A stretch of DNA of 64,000 bases from positions 1-64,000 of the forward strand of contig JBLMWU010000299.1 in assembly GCA_050257395.1 (NCBI GenBank), given 5' to 3'. This document shows positions 35,455-43,050 of this stretch, in pieces. Each line of letters begins with the position of its first letter. Position 1 is the first letter of the stretch. The stretch comes from JAIRTY01 sp050257395. GTDB taxonomy: Bacteria > Actinomycetota > Actinomycetes > Streptosporangiales > Streptosporangiaceae. Made by a program: the position numbers and the translations under genes. The notes below the pieces were generated by a model that did not search any database, had not been told where the DNA came from, and worked only from the letters and a program-made list of their open reading frames with translations.

Positions 35455-35554
35455 CTCCGAGTGCGTATGCCACCCGCGAGGTCATCTCCTGGGTAGGCCA
35501 GCGGGATCATCGCCGGACGGAGCTAGCGGTCATGCCCCCTCAGCCAGCCGTGGG

Positions 35555-36049
35555 GTGTGCGACCCGATGGAACCAAGGCCGCCGGTGATGATCATCATTC
35601 CCGCCATCGTCGTGACTTACGCGGTGGGCATGGAGCTGGGGGCCAGCATCGGCGCCGAGCTTGAGCGGCTGATTGCCGCCGGGCAGCGCGCCGCCCAGGC
35701 CGCCCGCGACGACCCGGCCGCCGCCGAGCGTGAGCTTCGGGCGCTGACCGGGGCCTCGCGCGGCGCCCTGGCCCAGACCCGGCGGATCATCGGCCGCTAC
35801 CAGGCGATCACGGTGCGCTCGGAGCTGGCCACGGCCGCGGGGCTGCTGGCCGCCGCCGGGATCCCGGCGGAGGTGGACGTGCCAGCGGGCGTGCTGGGCC
35901 AGGTGCTGGACGCCGGCCGGCTGGCAGGGTTCCGCTCGGGCCTGACCGCCCTGCTGGCTGACCAGCCGCCCGGCGGGTGCGTGATCACCACCGGCGGTGA
36001 CGGCGGCGGGCTGCGGCTGGAGATCCGCCGGCAGCAGGAGCTGCGATGA
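35555..36049 (+). CDS. Degenerate DesK-type sensor kinase-like protein
   Basis: Up to 164 aa; start uncertain (GTG 35555, ATG 35567 or ATG 35591). A short hydrophobic N-terminus (MIIIPAIVVTYAVGMELGAS) is followed by LTGASRGALAQTRRIIGRYQ, SELATAAGLLAAAGI and LRLEIRR. These run parallel, block by block, to the C-terminal half of the kinase encoded next (LTAVAAEALAGLRAI, GELASARALLAAAGV, ARVEI), but the phospho-acceptor His and the N-box and G-box of the ATPase domain are absent. It overlaps the next gene by four bases (ATGA), so it is co-translated. Probably a catalytically dead partner or regulator. Confidence 0.6.
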   Translation: MCDPMEPRPPVMIIIPAIVVTYAVGMELGASIGAELERLIAAGQRAAQAARDDPAAAERELRALTGASRGALAQTRRIIGRYQAITVRSELATAAGLLAAAGIPAEVDVPAGVLGQVLDAGRLAGFRSGLTALLADQPPGGCVITTGGDGGGLRLEIRRQQELR

Positions 36050-37275
36050 GGGTCCCGCCCGGCCTGGTGCGCCTGCCCGGCTGGCTGCGCAGCCAGGCGC
36101 TGGCCGGGGCCTGGCTGCTGATGTTCGCGGTGCATGTGCCGTTCCTCGCCGAAGCCCCGCTGTATTCGGTGTTCGGCAGCCTCGGCGGGATTCCCCCGTC
36201 CGGCTATCCGTGGCTGGCGGCGGGCTGCGGCGTGCTGGTGTTCGGACTGCAGCTGCGGCACAGCCTGGCACTGGCCCGCGGGCAGCGCCCGGCCGGTGGG
36301 GTGTGGACCCTGCTCTCGCTCGCCGCGGCGGCCTACGCGCCGCTGCACTGGCTGGGTCTCAACTGGATCAGCGTGCAGATGGTCCTGCTCGCATCGGTGC
36401 CCATGGTGCTGCGCGGCTGGCCCGCCGCGGTGGCCATCGCCGGAGTGTGCTCCTACATCGGGCTCGAGCTCGCGGCGGTGTTCCCCGCCCACCCCGGGCC
36501 CCCCACCTTCGCCGACTACCTCTACCTGATCACCTACTACACGGCCACGATCACCGTGGTCCCCGCCGCCCTGTACGCGTCGGCCCGGCTGGTCAGGGTG
36601 GCCGGCGAGCTGCACGGCACCCAGCTCGCCCTGGCGCGGGCCGCGGTGGGCCGCGAGCGGCTGCGGGTCTCCCGGGACCTGCACGACCTGATAGGCCACA
36701 GCCTGTCCGCAATCTCGCTCAAAGGTGACCTGGCGATCCGCCTGCTGCGGCGGGAGGCCCCGGCGGCCGCCGCCGAGATCGCCAGCCTGACCGCGGTGGC
36801 CGCCGAAGCACTGGCCGGCCTGCGGGCCATCACCACCGCCAGCCCGCAGATCACCCTGGCAGGCGAACTCGCCAGCGCCCGCGCCCTGCTGGCAGCCGCC
36901 GGCGTGGCCGTCCGCGTCCGCGGCGACGCCTCCGCGATCCCCCCTGCCGCGGGCGAGGTCCTGGCCTGGGTGGTCCGCGAAGGGACCACGAACATCCTGC
37001 GCCACGCCACCGCGGCCAGCGTGGTGATCACCCTCGAGTGCAGCGGCGGGCTCGCCCGGGTGGAAATCATCAACAACGGCGCCGGCCCCGCCGCGGGAGC
37101 GGGGGGATCCGGCCTGCGCGGACTGGCCGGGCGGATCGGGGAGCAGTCCGGTAGCCTCTCGCACGGACGGCTCGCCGATGACCGGTTCCGGCTCACCGCC
37201 CAGGTCCCCGTCGCCGCCTCCGAGGAGCCCCACTGGACCGCATCCGGGTCCTCATCGCCGAAGACCAGCACCTGA
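36046..37275 (+). CDS. DesK/NarL-type sensor histidine kinase (HPK7)
   Basis: 409 aa. Five or six transmembrane helices fill residues 15-185, then the dimerisation helix with RDLHDLIGHSLSAISLKGDLA (phospho-acceptor His213) and an HATPase domain with REGTTNILRHA (N-box, about 313-323) and GSGLRGLAGRIG (G-box). Membrane sensor without a large external domain. Overlaps its upstream homolog by four bases and the response regulator by 43 bases. Confidence 0.93.
   Translation: MRVPPGLVRLPGWLRSQALAGAWLLMFAVHVPFLAEAPLYSVFGSLGGIPPSGYPWLAAGCGVLVFGLQLRHSLALARGQRPAGGVWTLLSLAAAAYAPLHWLGLNWISVQMVLLASVPMVLRGWPAAVAIAGVCSYIGLELAAVFPAHPGPPTFADYLYLITYYTATITVVPAALYASARLVRVAGELHGTQLALARAAVGRERLRVSRDLHDLIGHSLSAISLKGDLAIRLLRREAPAAAAEIASLTAVAAEALAGLRAITTASPQITLAGELASARALLAAAGVAVRVRGDASAIPPAAGEVLAWVVREGTTNILRHATAASVVITLECSGGLARVEIINNGAGPAAGAGGSGLRGLAGRIGEQSGSLSHGRLADDRFRLTAQVPVAASEEPHWTASGSSSPKTST
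37222..37235 (+). promoter_or_regulatory. Ribosome site GAGGAG and CTG start codon of the response regulator
   Basis: GAGGAG (37222-37227), five bases, then CTG 37233. In-frame upstream there is a TGA at 37179 and no ATG, GTG or TTG up to the CTG; the first GTG downstream would remove the receiver's first strand and its acidic pair. Confidence 0.7.
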
Positions 37276-37844
37276 TCCGGGGCGCGCTGGTCGCCCTGCT
37301 GTCCCTGGAAAGCGACATCGAGGTCATCGCCGAGCTCGACCGCGGGGACCGGGTGGTGGAAACGGCCGAACGGACCCGGCCCGATGTGGCCGTGCTGGAC
37401 ATCGGCATGCCGGGCCTGGACGGGCTCGCCGTGGCCGCCCAGCTGCACGAGCGGCTGCCGGACTGCCGCACCCTCATCCTCACCGGTCTGAGCCAGCCGG
37501 GGAACCTGCTGCGCGCACTGCGGGCCCACGTCAGGGGGTTCATCGTCAAGGACGCCCCCGCCGAGCAGCTCGCCGACGGCATCCGCCGCGTCGCGGCCGG
37601 CCAGCGCGTCATCGACCCCGGCCTGGTCGGCGCCGCGCTCGACACCGGCGAGAGCCCGCTCACCAGCCGGGAGGCAGACGTGCTCCGCGAGGCGGCGGCG
37701 GGGACGTCCACCGATCAGATCGGCACCCGCCTGTCGCTGTCACCGGCCACCGTCCGCAACTACCTCTCCAGCGCCATCAGCAAGGTGGGCGGGCACAACC
37801 GCATCGACGCCATCCGCATCGCCCGCGAGAATGGCTGGCTCTGA
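37233..37844 (+). CDS. NarL/LuxR-type response regulator (apparent CTG start)
   Basis: 203 aa from CTG 37233 inside the 3' end of the kinase gene. The receiver is complete only from this start: RIRVLIAEDQHLIRG with the acidic pair Glu10-Asp11, phospho-acceptor VLDIGMPGLDG (Asp56), Thr84 in LTG and Lys106 in FIVKDAP. The C-terminal HTH reads LTSREADVLREAAAGTSTDQIGTRL and ATVRNYLSSAISKVGGHNRIDA. Cognate partner of the kinase at 36046. Confidence 0.93.
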   Translation: MDRIRVLIAEDQHLIRGALVALLSLESDIEVIAELDRGDRVVETAERTRPDVAVLDIGMPGLDGLAVAAQLHERLPDCRTLILTGLSQPGNLLRALRAHVRGFIVKDAPAEQLADGIRRVAAGQRVIDPGLVGAALDTGESPLTSREADVLREAAAGTSTDQIGTRLSLSPATVRNYLSSAISKVGGHNRIDAIRIARENGWL

Positions 37845-38000
37845 CCCGCAATTGGGTGCCCTGGCAACAGGGCCGGCACTGACTCAGGACTCGTCGCAGC
37901 GGGCCCGGCTGAACCGGCGTGCCCGGAACCCCGGGAGTGAGCAGCATGCGGCCCGGCACCGGGGAGCCGGGGCCGGGCCGAGGGCAGGCTGCCGAGGTGT

Positions 38001-38444
38001 TCAGGCCGTGTACTTGAGGATCATGTCGCCGAGGCGGGGCAGGGCGGCCTCGACGTGCTTGCCGGCGTTGCCGCGCACGCTGCGGTAGGCCTTGAGGACC
38101 GCGGGCCGCTCAGAGGACTCCGCGGCCTCGTCGGTCACCGACAGCAGGGCTTCCGACACCTCCTCGCCACGCTTGGCCAGGTAGTCGCCGAAGCCCGAGC
38201 CGCCAGCGGCGCTGAAGCCCGCCCAGAACGGCTCCAGCCTGGCCACCATCTGCGGGACGAAGACCGCCAGCATCTTCCGGTAGTAGCCCGGCGCGAAGCT
38301 CGTCACCACCTTGTGGGCCAGCTTGACCGCGTTCCCGGAGACGCCTGACTTTTCTGAGAGTTCCTGCTCGATCAAGGTCTCGCAGTCGTCAAGGACTTTC
38401 GGCTGGGCATCCGGCGTGAGCAGCATCTCCTGAAGGGTGGCCAT
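38001..38444 (-). CDS. Conserved actinobacterial protein (DUF6918-like)
   Basis: 147 aa, soluble and mostly helical. MATLQEMLLTPDAQPKVLDDCETLIEQEL, SGVSGNAVKLAHKVV, LEPFWAGFSAAGGSGFGDYLAKRG and VRGNAGKHVEAALPRLG match my recollection of a small actinobacterial family with no known function. Start ATG 38444 follows AAGGAG. Monocistronic; its promoter side faces a strong inverted-repeat region. Confidence 0.75.
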   Translation of the reverse strand: MATLQEMLLTPDAQPKVLDDCETLIEQELSEKSGVSGNAVKLAHKVVTSFAPGYYRKMLAVFVPQMVARLEPFWAGFSAAGGSGFGDYLAKRGEEVSEALLSVTDEAAESSERPAVLKAYRSVRGNAGKHVEAALPRLGDMILKYTA

Positions 38445-38583
38445 GGTTACGCTGTTCTCCTTGTTAGAGGGCCGTTAACAATTGCACGCACGCCAAACGC
38501 AATGCGCATACGTCACGGGGACGGCGAGCGCAGGGCAGCGAACGACAGGTCGTGAGCGTACCGGAGAAAGCCGGGCAAAACAG

Positions 38584-38634
38584 CGCCGCCGCGGTGCCGG
38601 CCGGCCGGAGCCAGGCCGTCTCACCGCGGCGGCG
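38584..38634. terminator. 13-bp perfect inverted repeat, possible terminator of the small membrane protein gene
   Basis: CGCCGCCGCGGTG (38584-38596) and CACCGCGGCGGCG (38622-38634) form a 13-base GC stem around 25 bases. It lies 50 to 100 bases downstream of the minus-strand gene ending at 38685. There is no U-tract, which is common for actinobacterial terminators. Confidence 0.5.
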
Positions 38635-38645
38635 TCATGCTGCTG

Positions 38646-38666
38646 GACCAGGAATAATTCCTGGTC
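38646..38666. repeat. Perfect 21-bp palindrome
   Basis: GACCAGGAAT-A-ATTCCTGGTC: 10-base arms with a single centre base. It is 19 bases past the stop of the small membrane protein gene. It could be a terminator hairpin or a regulator operator for the divergent upstream direction; position favours the first. Confidence 0.6.
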
Positions 38667-38684
38667 AGACCCCCTGGAAGGATG

Positions 38685-38885
38685 TCAGGCGGCCCGCGCG
38701 TGCGCAGAGCGGGTCAGCGCGGGCTGCGCCTGCGCCTGGACCCGAGCCCGGGCCCGCAGGTACCGGTGCGCCTCGGTGTGGTCAGCGCCGGTCTCCGGGC
38801 GCCTGAAGGTGAACCACAGCGGCAGCGCGATGAACACCACCAGGAACGGGATAGCCAGTGCGATATTGGCCAGCAGAACAGCCAT
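38685..38885 (-). CDS. Small single-span membrane protein
   Basis: 66 aa. One N-terminal transmembrane helix (LLANIALAIPFLVVFIALPLWFTF) then a cytosolic tail starting RRPETGADHTEAHRYL, rich in Ala/Arg/Gln. Start ATG 38885 has GAGGGGG about 8 bases upstream. Similar short proteins are common in actinobacteria; function unknown. Confidence 0.7.
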   Translation of the reverse strand: MAVLLANIALAIPFLVVFIALPLWFTFRRPETGADHTEAHRYLRARARVQAQAQPALTRSAHARAA

Positions 38886-39070
38886 GTCAGTTGCCCCCTC
38901 GGTAACCGCCGGCGATCCGTCTCGCCGATCTCGACACCATCAGGTAACCAAAGGCTTCTATTGGCGTCCTATGCGCTCCTTCTGAGCCACCTATGAAGCC
39001 AGGGCTTATTTGAATGTGCCGCGAAGCAGCACAGAGGGCGATCGGCCGGATGGACCGCGTTGCCGCTCTG

Positions 39071-39346
39071 TCAGGTCTGGTGCGGGCTAGCGAAGGTACC
39101 CCGCCCTGGGACCGTATAGGCGAGCCCCTCTTCGACCAGCACTGCGATGGCTCTGCGCACTGTGCCCACCGCCAGCCCCGTTTCGCCCGTGAGGTAGGTG
39201 ATCGATGGCAGAGGTTCACGTGGGCCGATCTCCCCTGACGTGATCCGGGCACGCAGGAGGTCCGCGAGCTGCTTGTAGCTCGGCTCTGGCCCATGCGGGT
39301 CGATCACCAGGCGATCCACGCTGATCAAGGTAACTCTGCTGATCAT
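39071..39346 (-). CDS. Short GntR-type winged-helix regulator (DNA-binding domain only)
   Basis: 91 aa. GntR HTH: SYKQLADLLRARITSGEIGPREPLPSITYLTGETGLAVGTVRRAIAVLVEEGLAYTVPGRGTF. No effector domain follows. Such minimal GntR proteins occur on the chromosome and in integrative elements of actinomycetes. Divergent from the small gene pair at 39569 with three 9-bp iterons between them. Start ATG 39346; a GTG at residue 10 is possible. Confidence 0.87.
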   Translation of the reverse strand: MISRVTLISVDRLVIDPHGPEPSYKQLADLLRARITSGEIGPREPLPSITYLTGETGLAVGTVRRAIAVLVEEGLAYTVPGRGTFASPHQT

Positions 39347-39363
39347 GCCAGCTTTGCCAGCTC

Positions 39364-39390
39364 ATGGTTAGCATGGTTAGCATGGTTGGC
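39364..39390. repeat. Three 9-bp iterons in the GntR promoter region
   Basis: ATGGTTAGC, ATGGTTAGC and ATGGTTGGC in direct tandem (39364-39390), beginning 17 bases upstream of the GntR start. Direct 9-bp spacing is close to one helical turn. Likely binding sites for the divergent GntR regulator or another DNA-binding protein. Confidence 0.75.
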
Positions 39391-39568
39391 ATAGTATGCA
39401 GCCATGGTTGACAGAGATGCGCCCCACCGCCTGGGCGGCTGTCACCGAGCGCGCCGCTCACTCACGCCGAAGCGCAGGGAAAGCGGGCCAGCAAACAGGA
39501 CGGCCCTGGCGCAGTGGGCCAACACTGCCAGGGCCTTGAGATCACCCCACCTACGGAGGGGTTCACTC

Positions 39569-39811
39569 ATGCAACTCGACGGTTGCGATCCCTGGAAAGG
39601 GCTGCCCATCGAGGAGGCACTGCGCCGCGTGCGTTTTTCGATCACGCCCCGCTGGGAGGCATGGACGGTCAGTACGACCGATGCAGGGACCATCTGGTGT
39701 GCCCGGAGGCAGGCTGACGCTGCGCTGACGCATGCCGACAGCCCAGGACACCTGCTTCAGCACATCGCAGATGCGGACGAGGCGCTTCTCGACGAGAAGA
39801 GATGGGCATGA
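39569..39811 (+). CDS. Small conserved actinobacterial protein
   Basis: 80 aa from ATG 39569 with GGAGGGG 8 bases upstream. MQLDGCDPWKGLPIEEALRRVRF, then WTVSTTDAGTIWCARRQADA and LLQHIADADEALLDEKRWA. I recall this kind of small Cys/Trp-containing protein beside short GntR or XRE regulators in actinomycetes but cannot give a function. It overlaps the next gene by four bases (ATGA). Confidence 0.65.
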   Translation: MQLDGCDPWKGLPIEEALRRVRFSITPRWEAWTVSTTDAGTIWCARRQADAALTHADSPGHLLQHIADADEALLDEKRWA

Positions 39812-40104
39812 CTGGCCGCCACGGGCAGGCCGAGCCGCTCGGAGTCATCCAGGTGGAGTTCCCGCACTTCCGGATCTGGCGGGAGTTCACTGGCAGCCGC
39901 ATGCGCTATACCGCCCAGCGCATCTCGCCCGGTCAGGGCCTGCATACGGTCATCACCGGAGACCTGGGGGAACTGCGCGCCGCCTTATCAGCCGCCTGCC
40001 CTCCTCCGGGGCCGCCCAGTTGCGAGCGACCAGCCGCAGCAAGCGGTCCGGAATGGGGCATTGGCCACCGGGAAGGCATCTGGACGCCTGGTGGCCAGCG
40101 CTGA
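39808..40104 (+). CDS. Small conserved protein (IWRE-type), C-terminus uncertain
   Basis: 98 aa from ATG 39808, coupled to the preceding gene. The N-terminal 55 residues (VEFPHFRIWREFTGSRMRYTAQRI, HTVITGDLGELRAALSAA) look like a known small family next to GntR/XRE regulators. After AALSAA the translation becomes Pro/Ser-rich and atypical; coding-like sequence resumes in another frame up to about 40193 (LRAVAEQAIDGDDPEW), so a frameshift or fusion near 40000 is possible. Confidence 0.6.
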   Translation: MTGRHGQAEPLGVIQVEFPHFRIWREFTGSRMRYTAQRISPGQGLHTVITGDLGELRAALSAACPPPGPPSCERPAAASGPEWGIGHREGIWTPGGQR

Positions 40105-40205
40105 CCGTGCACGCTACCCGCCCGGCTGCCCTCCGGGCCGTTGCCGAGCAGGCCATCGACGGGGACGACCCGGAGTGGGACGACCCCGCCTGACCAGCCC
40201 GAGCG

Positions 40206-41117
40206 TCAGCGGGGGAGGCCGTCCCGGCGGGTGGAGCGGATCGCTGCCACCTCCGGGGCGGGCTCGGCGCGCTTGCGGAGCACCCCGTGCGGTACCTGCA
40301 GCAGCCGCAGCACCGTGACCAGGAGGATGCCGCCGATGGCGTTCCCCAGCGCAGCCCATCCCGCAGTCTCGAACCAGGCCAGGTACCCGTAGGGCGCGAC
40401 TCCGGTGTGCAGGCCCGCGAACATGAGCAGCGAGCCGACGATCGCGTGGTTGAGGCCGCCCGCGCCCAGCAGCCAGCCCGCGACGAGCGCGCTGACCAGC
40501 TTCACCCCGTACGACTCGAACCCGTGCTGCATCCAGGTCATCAGGGTGATCACGGCGCCTCCCAGCAGGGCCAGCGCGAACGCCCGCCAGCCGATGCCGT
40601 AGTCCACGTAGACCGCCCCGGCCTCGATCGCGACATGCCTCAGCTGGGGGAAACCCGCCATGATCAGGCCGACGATCAGCCAGCCGGACACGAGGTTGGC
40701 CACTGCGGTCACCCACCACAGCCGCAGCAGGCTCCGGTAAGTGGACTGCCTGGTGATGACGGTGATGACCGGGACCAGGAAGTTCTCAGTGAACAGCTCG
40801 CTGCGGGCCAGGGTCAGCGCGATGAAGCCGATGGAGAAGGCCAGGCCCGCCTCCAGGTGGCTCACCTCGCCCGGCCCCGCGGCCCACCGGACCAGCAGGT
40901 ACGCCAGCACACCGAGCGCTACGTCGGTCCCGCCGACCAGACCGGTCGCGATCAGCGGGCCCCAGCCCCGCGTCAGCCGTTCCCTTCCCTCAGCGACTGT
41001 CCGCTCGAAGGTCTGCTCAACTTCGGCCGAACGGAGTACACCGTCGCGGGTCACCCCGCTGTCGGCAGGCAGCTGCTGGGCGGGCATGACCAGGCCGCCG
41101 GTTGTCCGTTCACTCAT
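40206..41117 (-). CDS. Formate/nitrite transporter (FNT) family channel, YfdC-like
   Basis: 303 aa with six main transmembrane helices. FNT hallmarks: GLAFSIGFIALTLARSELFTENFLVPV (helix 2 break), GWLIVGLIMAGFP, and GLNHAIVGSLLMFAGL with the conserved His region. Hydrophilic extensions at both ends, as in the YfdC subgroup with unknown substrate. Divergent from the quinone oxidoreductase at 41356. Confidence 0.88.
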   Translation of the reverse strand: MSERTTGGLVMPAQQLPADSGVTRDGVLRSAEVEQTFERTVAEGRERLTRGWGPLIATGLVGGTDVALGVLAYLLVRWAAGPGEVSHLEAGLAFSIGFIALTLARSELFTENFLVPVITVITRQSTYRSLLRLWWVTAVANLVSGWLIVGLIMAGFPQLRHVAIEAGAVYVDYGIGWRAFALALLGGAVITLMTWMQHGFESYGVKLVSALVAGWLLGAGGLNHAIVGSLLMFAGLHTGVAPYGYLAWFETAGWAALGNAIGGILLVTVLRLLQVPHGVLRKRAEPAPEVAAIRSTRRDGLPR

Positions 41118-41248
41118 CAGGACCGTCCCCCCTTCCGCCCCCGAGGGCGCCGGCCCGCACCTCTACCCGGGGGTAGTCCGCCGATGCGGATCACCGCGGG
41201 CGTGCGGGAGTGAGACATCACACATAGCTGCGGACCGGGTCACCTCCT

Positions 41249-41276
41249 GGTAGCTAACGCACTGCAAAGTGCGCAC
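41249..41276. promoter_or_regulatory. Candidate HxlR-type operator, site 3
   Basis: GGTAGCTAACGCACTGCAAAGT followed by GCGCAC. It shares GGTA at one end and AAGTnCGCAC at the other with sites 1 and 2, with one extra base between. It lies about 80 bases before the quinone oxidoreductase at 41356 and contains the small inverted repeat GCACT/AGTGC. Confidence 0.4.
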
Positions 41277-41355
41277 TCTGCAGCCGGTATGGCGGGTAGC
41301 TCTCCGCTGGTTCGTGGGCGAGTGCAGGGACAATCCACGATCTCGGAGGAACACC

Positions 41356-42294
41356 ATGCGAGCGATCGTCGTGCGCCACTACGGCGGCCCAGAGGCGCTG
41401 GAACTCATCGAGGCACCGGTCCCGGAGCCGGGACGCGGCCAGGTCCGGGTCCGGGTCGAGGCGGCAGCCGTGAACCCGGTCGACTTGGCCACCCGGGAAG
41501 GGCTCATGAACGTCGCCCGGCCCGGATCGATCCGCGAGCGCGAGCACGTGGGCATCGGCTGGGACGTCGCCGGCACCATCGACGCGATCGGGCCGGAGGT
41601 CACCGGCTTCGCGGCCGGGGACCGGCTGATCGGGTTGCGGGACCGGCTGGACCAGCCGCTGGGCACCCACGCCGACCAGGTCGTCCTGGACGCGGGTGAC
41701 GTGGCGCCCGCGCCCGCCGGGGCGGACAGTGCCGCCGCGGCCACGATCCCGCTCAACGGTCTCACCGCGGTGCAGGCTCTGGACGCACTCGGCCTGCAGG
41801 CCGGCCAGACTCTCCTTGTGACCGGGGCCGCAGGCGGGCTCGGCGGCTTCGGCGTGGAACTGGCCGCCATGCGCGGCCTGCGGGTGATCGCCGCGGCCGG
41901 GGACGGTGACGAGGAGCTTGCCCTGGGCCTCGGCGCGAAGCAGTTCGTGCCGCGCTCAGCCGACCTGGCCGCCGCGGTCCGTCAACTGGTGCCCGGCGGG
42001 GTGGACGCGGTCTTCGACGCGGCCGTGCTCGGGTATCCGGCGCTCGACGCGGTCCGGGCGTGCGGGGCGTTCGCTGCGTTCATCGGCGCTGGCCCGGTCC
42101 CGTTGCGTGGGGTCCGCGTCCTTCCCATCACCATCCACGCCGATGGCGCGGCGCTGACGGCGTTGTCCGGGCTGGCCGCGGCAGGGAAGCTGAGCCTGCG
42201 GGTGGCGGGCACCTATCCGCTGGCCGAGGCGGCCAAGGCACATGAGCGGCTGGAGGCGGGCGGGGTGCGCGGGCGGCTGGTCCTCATTCCGTGA
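41356..42294 (+). CDS. NADPH:quinone oxidoreductase (MDR superfamily)
   Basis: 312 aa from ATG 41356 with GGAGG 6 bases upstream; the open frame before it is not coded. A paralog of the enzyme at 34456: VPEPGRGQVRVRVEAAAVNPVDLATREG, GIGWDVAGTIDAIGP, LLVTGAAGGLGGFGVELAAMRGLRVIAAAG (Rossmann), and C-terminal AGGVRGRLVLIP. No zinc ligands. Monocistronic, followed by an inverted-repeat terminator. Confidence 0.91.
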   Translation: MRAIVVRHYGGPEALELIEAPVPEPGRGQVRVRVEAAAVNPVDLATREGLMNVARPGSIREREHVGIGWDVAGTIDAIGPEVTGFAAGDRLIGLRDRLDQPLGTHADQVVLDAGDVAPAPAGADSAAAATIPLNGLTAVQALDALGLQAGQTLLVTGAAGGLGGFGVELAAMRGLRVIAAAGDGDEELALGLGAKQFVPRSADLAAAVRQLVPGGVDAVFDAAVLGYPALDAVRACGAFAAFIGAGPVPLRGVRVLPITIHADGAALTALSGLAAAGKLSLRVAGTYPLAEAAKAHERLEAGGVRGRLVLIP

Positions 42295-42305
42295 TCCGCA
42301 GGCTG

Positions 42306-42341
42306 GCCGGTGCCTGGGGCCTCGCTGCTCCGGGCACCGGC
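42306..42341. terminator. Hairpin terminator after quinone oxidoreductase
   Basis: GCCGGTGCC (42306-42314) and GGCACCGGC (42333-42341) make a perfect 9-base stem starting 12 bases after the stop. No U-tract. Confidence 0.55.
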
Positions 42342-42479
42342 TGCTGGCGGGTCAAGAACCAGCGGAGACCGGCCGCTGGACCTCATTAACGCGGACCCGC
42401 CGGTGCCGATGAGTCGCCGAGCGACACCGCGTCTATGACATGACAGGCGTCAGCTCGTACTGCCGAGGAGGCCATCCAC

Positions 42480-42929
42480 ATGACCGCAGAGACCGCAGAG
42501 ACCGCCCAGGAGCAGATCCGGGCGGTGCTGTACGAGCACGCAGCCGCGATCACAGCCAAAGACGCGCAGCGCGCGGTGAGCCATTACGCGCCCGATGTCG
42601 TCAGCTTCAGCCTGGCCCCGCCGCTGCGTTACGCCGGGGATGAGGTGCGCGACCCCGCCGGGCTCGAGGAATGGTTCCGGACCTGGGACGGCCCCATCGG
42701 CAACGACATCGGCGAACTGGTCATCGAGGCGGGTGACGACGTCGCCTTCTGTCATGGCCTCACCCACATGACCGGCACGAAGACGGACGGCGAGCAGGTG
42801 GACCTGTGGTTCCGGTCCACCGTGGGGCTGCGCCGGACGGCTGCGGGCTGGAGGATCACCCACGAGCACGACTCCACGCCGTTCTACATGGACGGCTCGG
42901 ACCGGGCCGCCACCGACCTGCGACCGTGA
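42480..42929 (+). CDS. SnoaL/ketosteroid isomerase-like (NTF2-fold) protein
   Basis: 149 aa. The NTF2-fold is visible from IRAVLYEHAAAITAKDAQRAVSHYAPDVVSF, then LEEWFRTWDGPIGNDI and DLWFRSTVGLRRTAAGWRITHEHDSTPF. ATG 42480 has GAGGAGG 10 bases upstream. Such proteins act as isomerases, hydrolases or binding proteins; substrate unknown. Confidence 0.85.
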   Translation: MTAETAETAQEQIRAVLYEHAAAITAKDAQRAVSHYAPDVVSFSLAPPLRYAGDEVRDPAGLEEWFRTWDGPIGNDIGELVIEAGDDVAFCHGLTHMTGTKTDGEQVDLWFRSTVGLRRTAAGWRITHEHDSTPFYMDGSDRAATDLRP

Positions 42930-43050
42930 CTCGCCAAGCGTCAGCCGGCGACCGCGGGCCGCTGCGGACAGCTTGAAGCTCGGGGCTCAGGAATGCGGAT
43001 GGGTGGGCTGACCCACTCTTCAGGACGGCTGCCCGTACGGCCCGGTCGCT

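Noticed and set aside
39364..39390. Iterons as a replication origin
   Set aside because: Only three short units, no AT-rich unwinding region and no Rep gene; regulator sites are simpler.
42440..42643. Small plus-strand frame ahead of the SnoaL-like gene
   Set aside because: It overlaps the SnoaL-like CDS in another frame and has no ribosome site.
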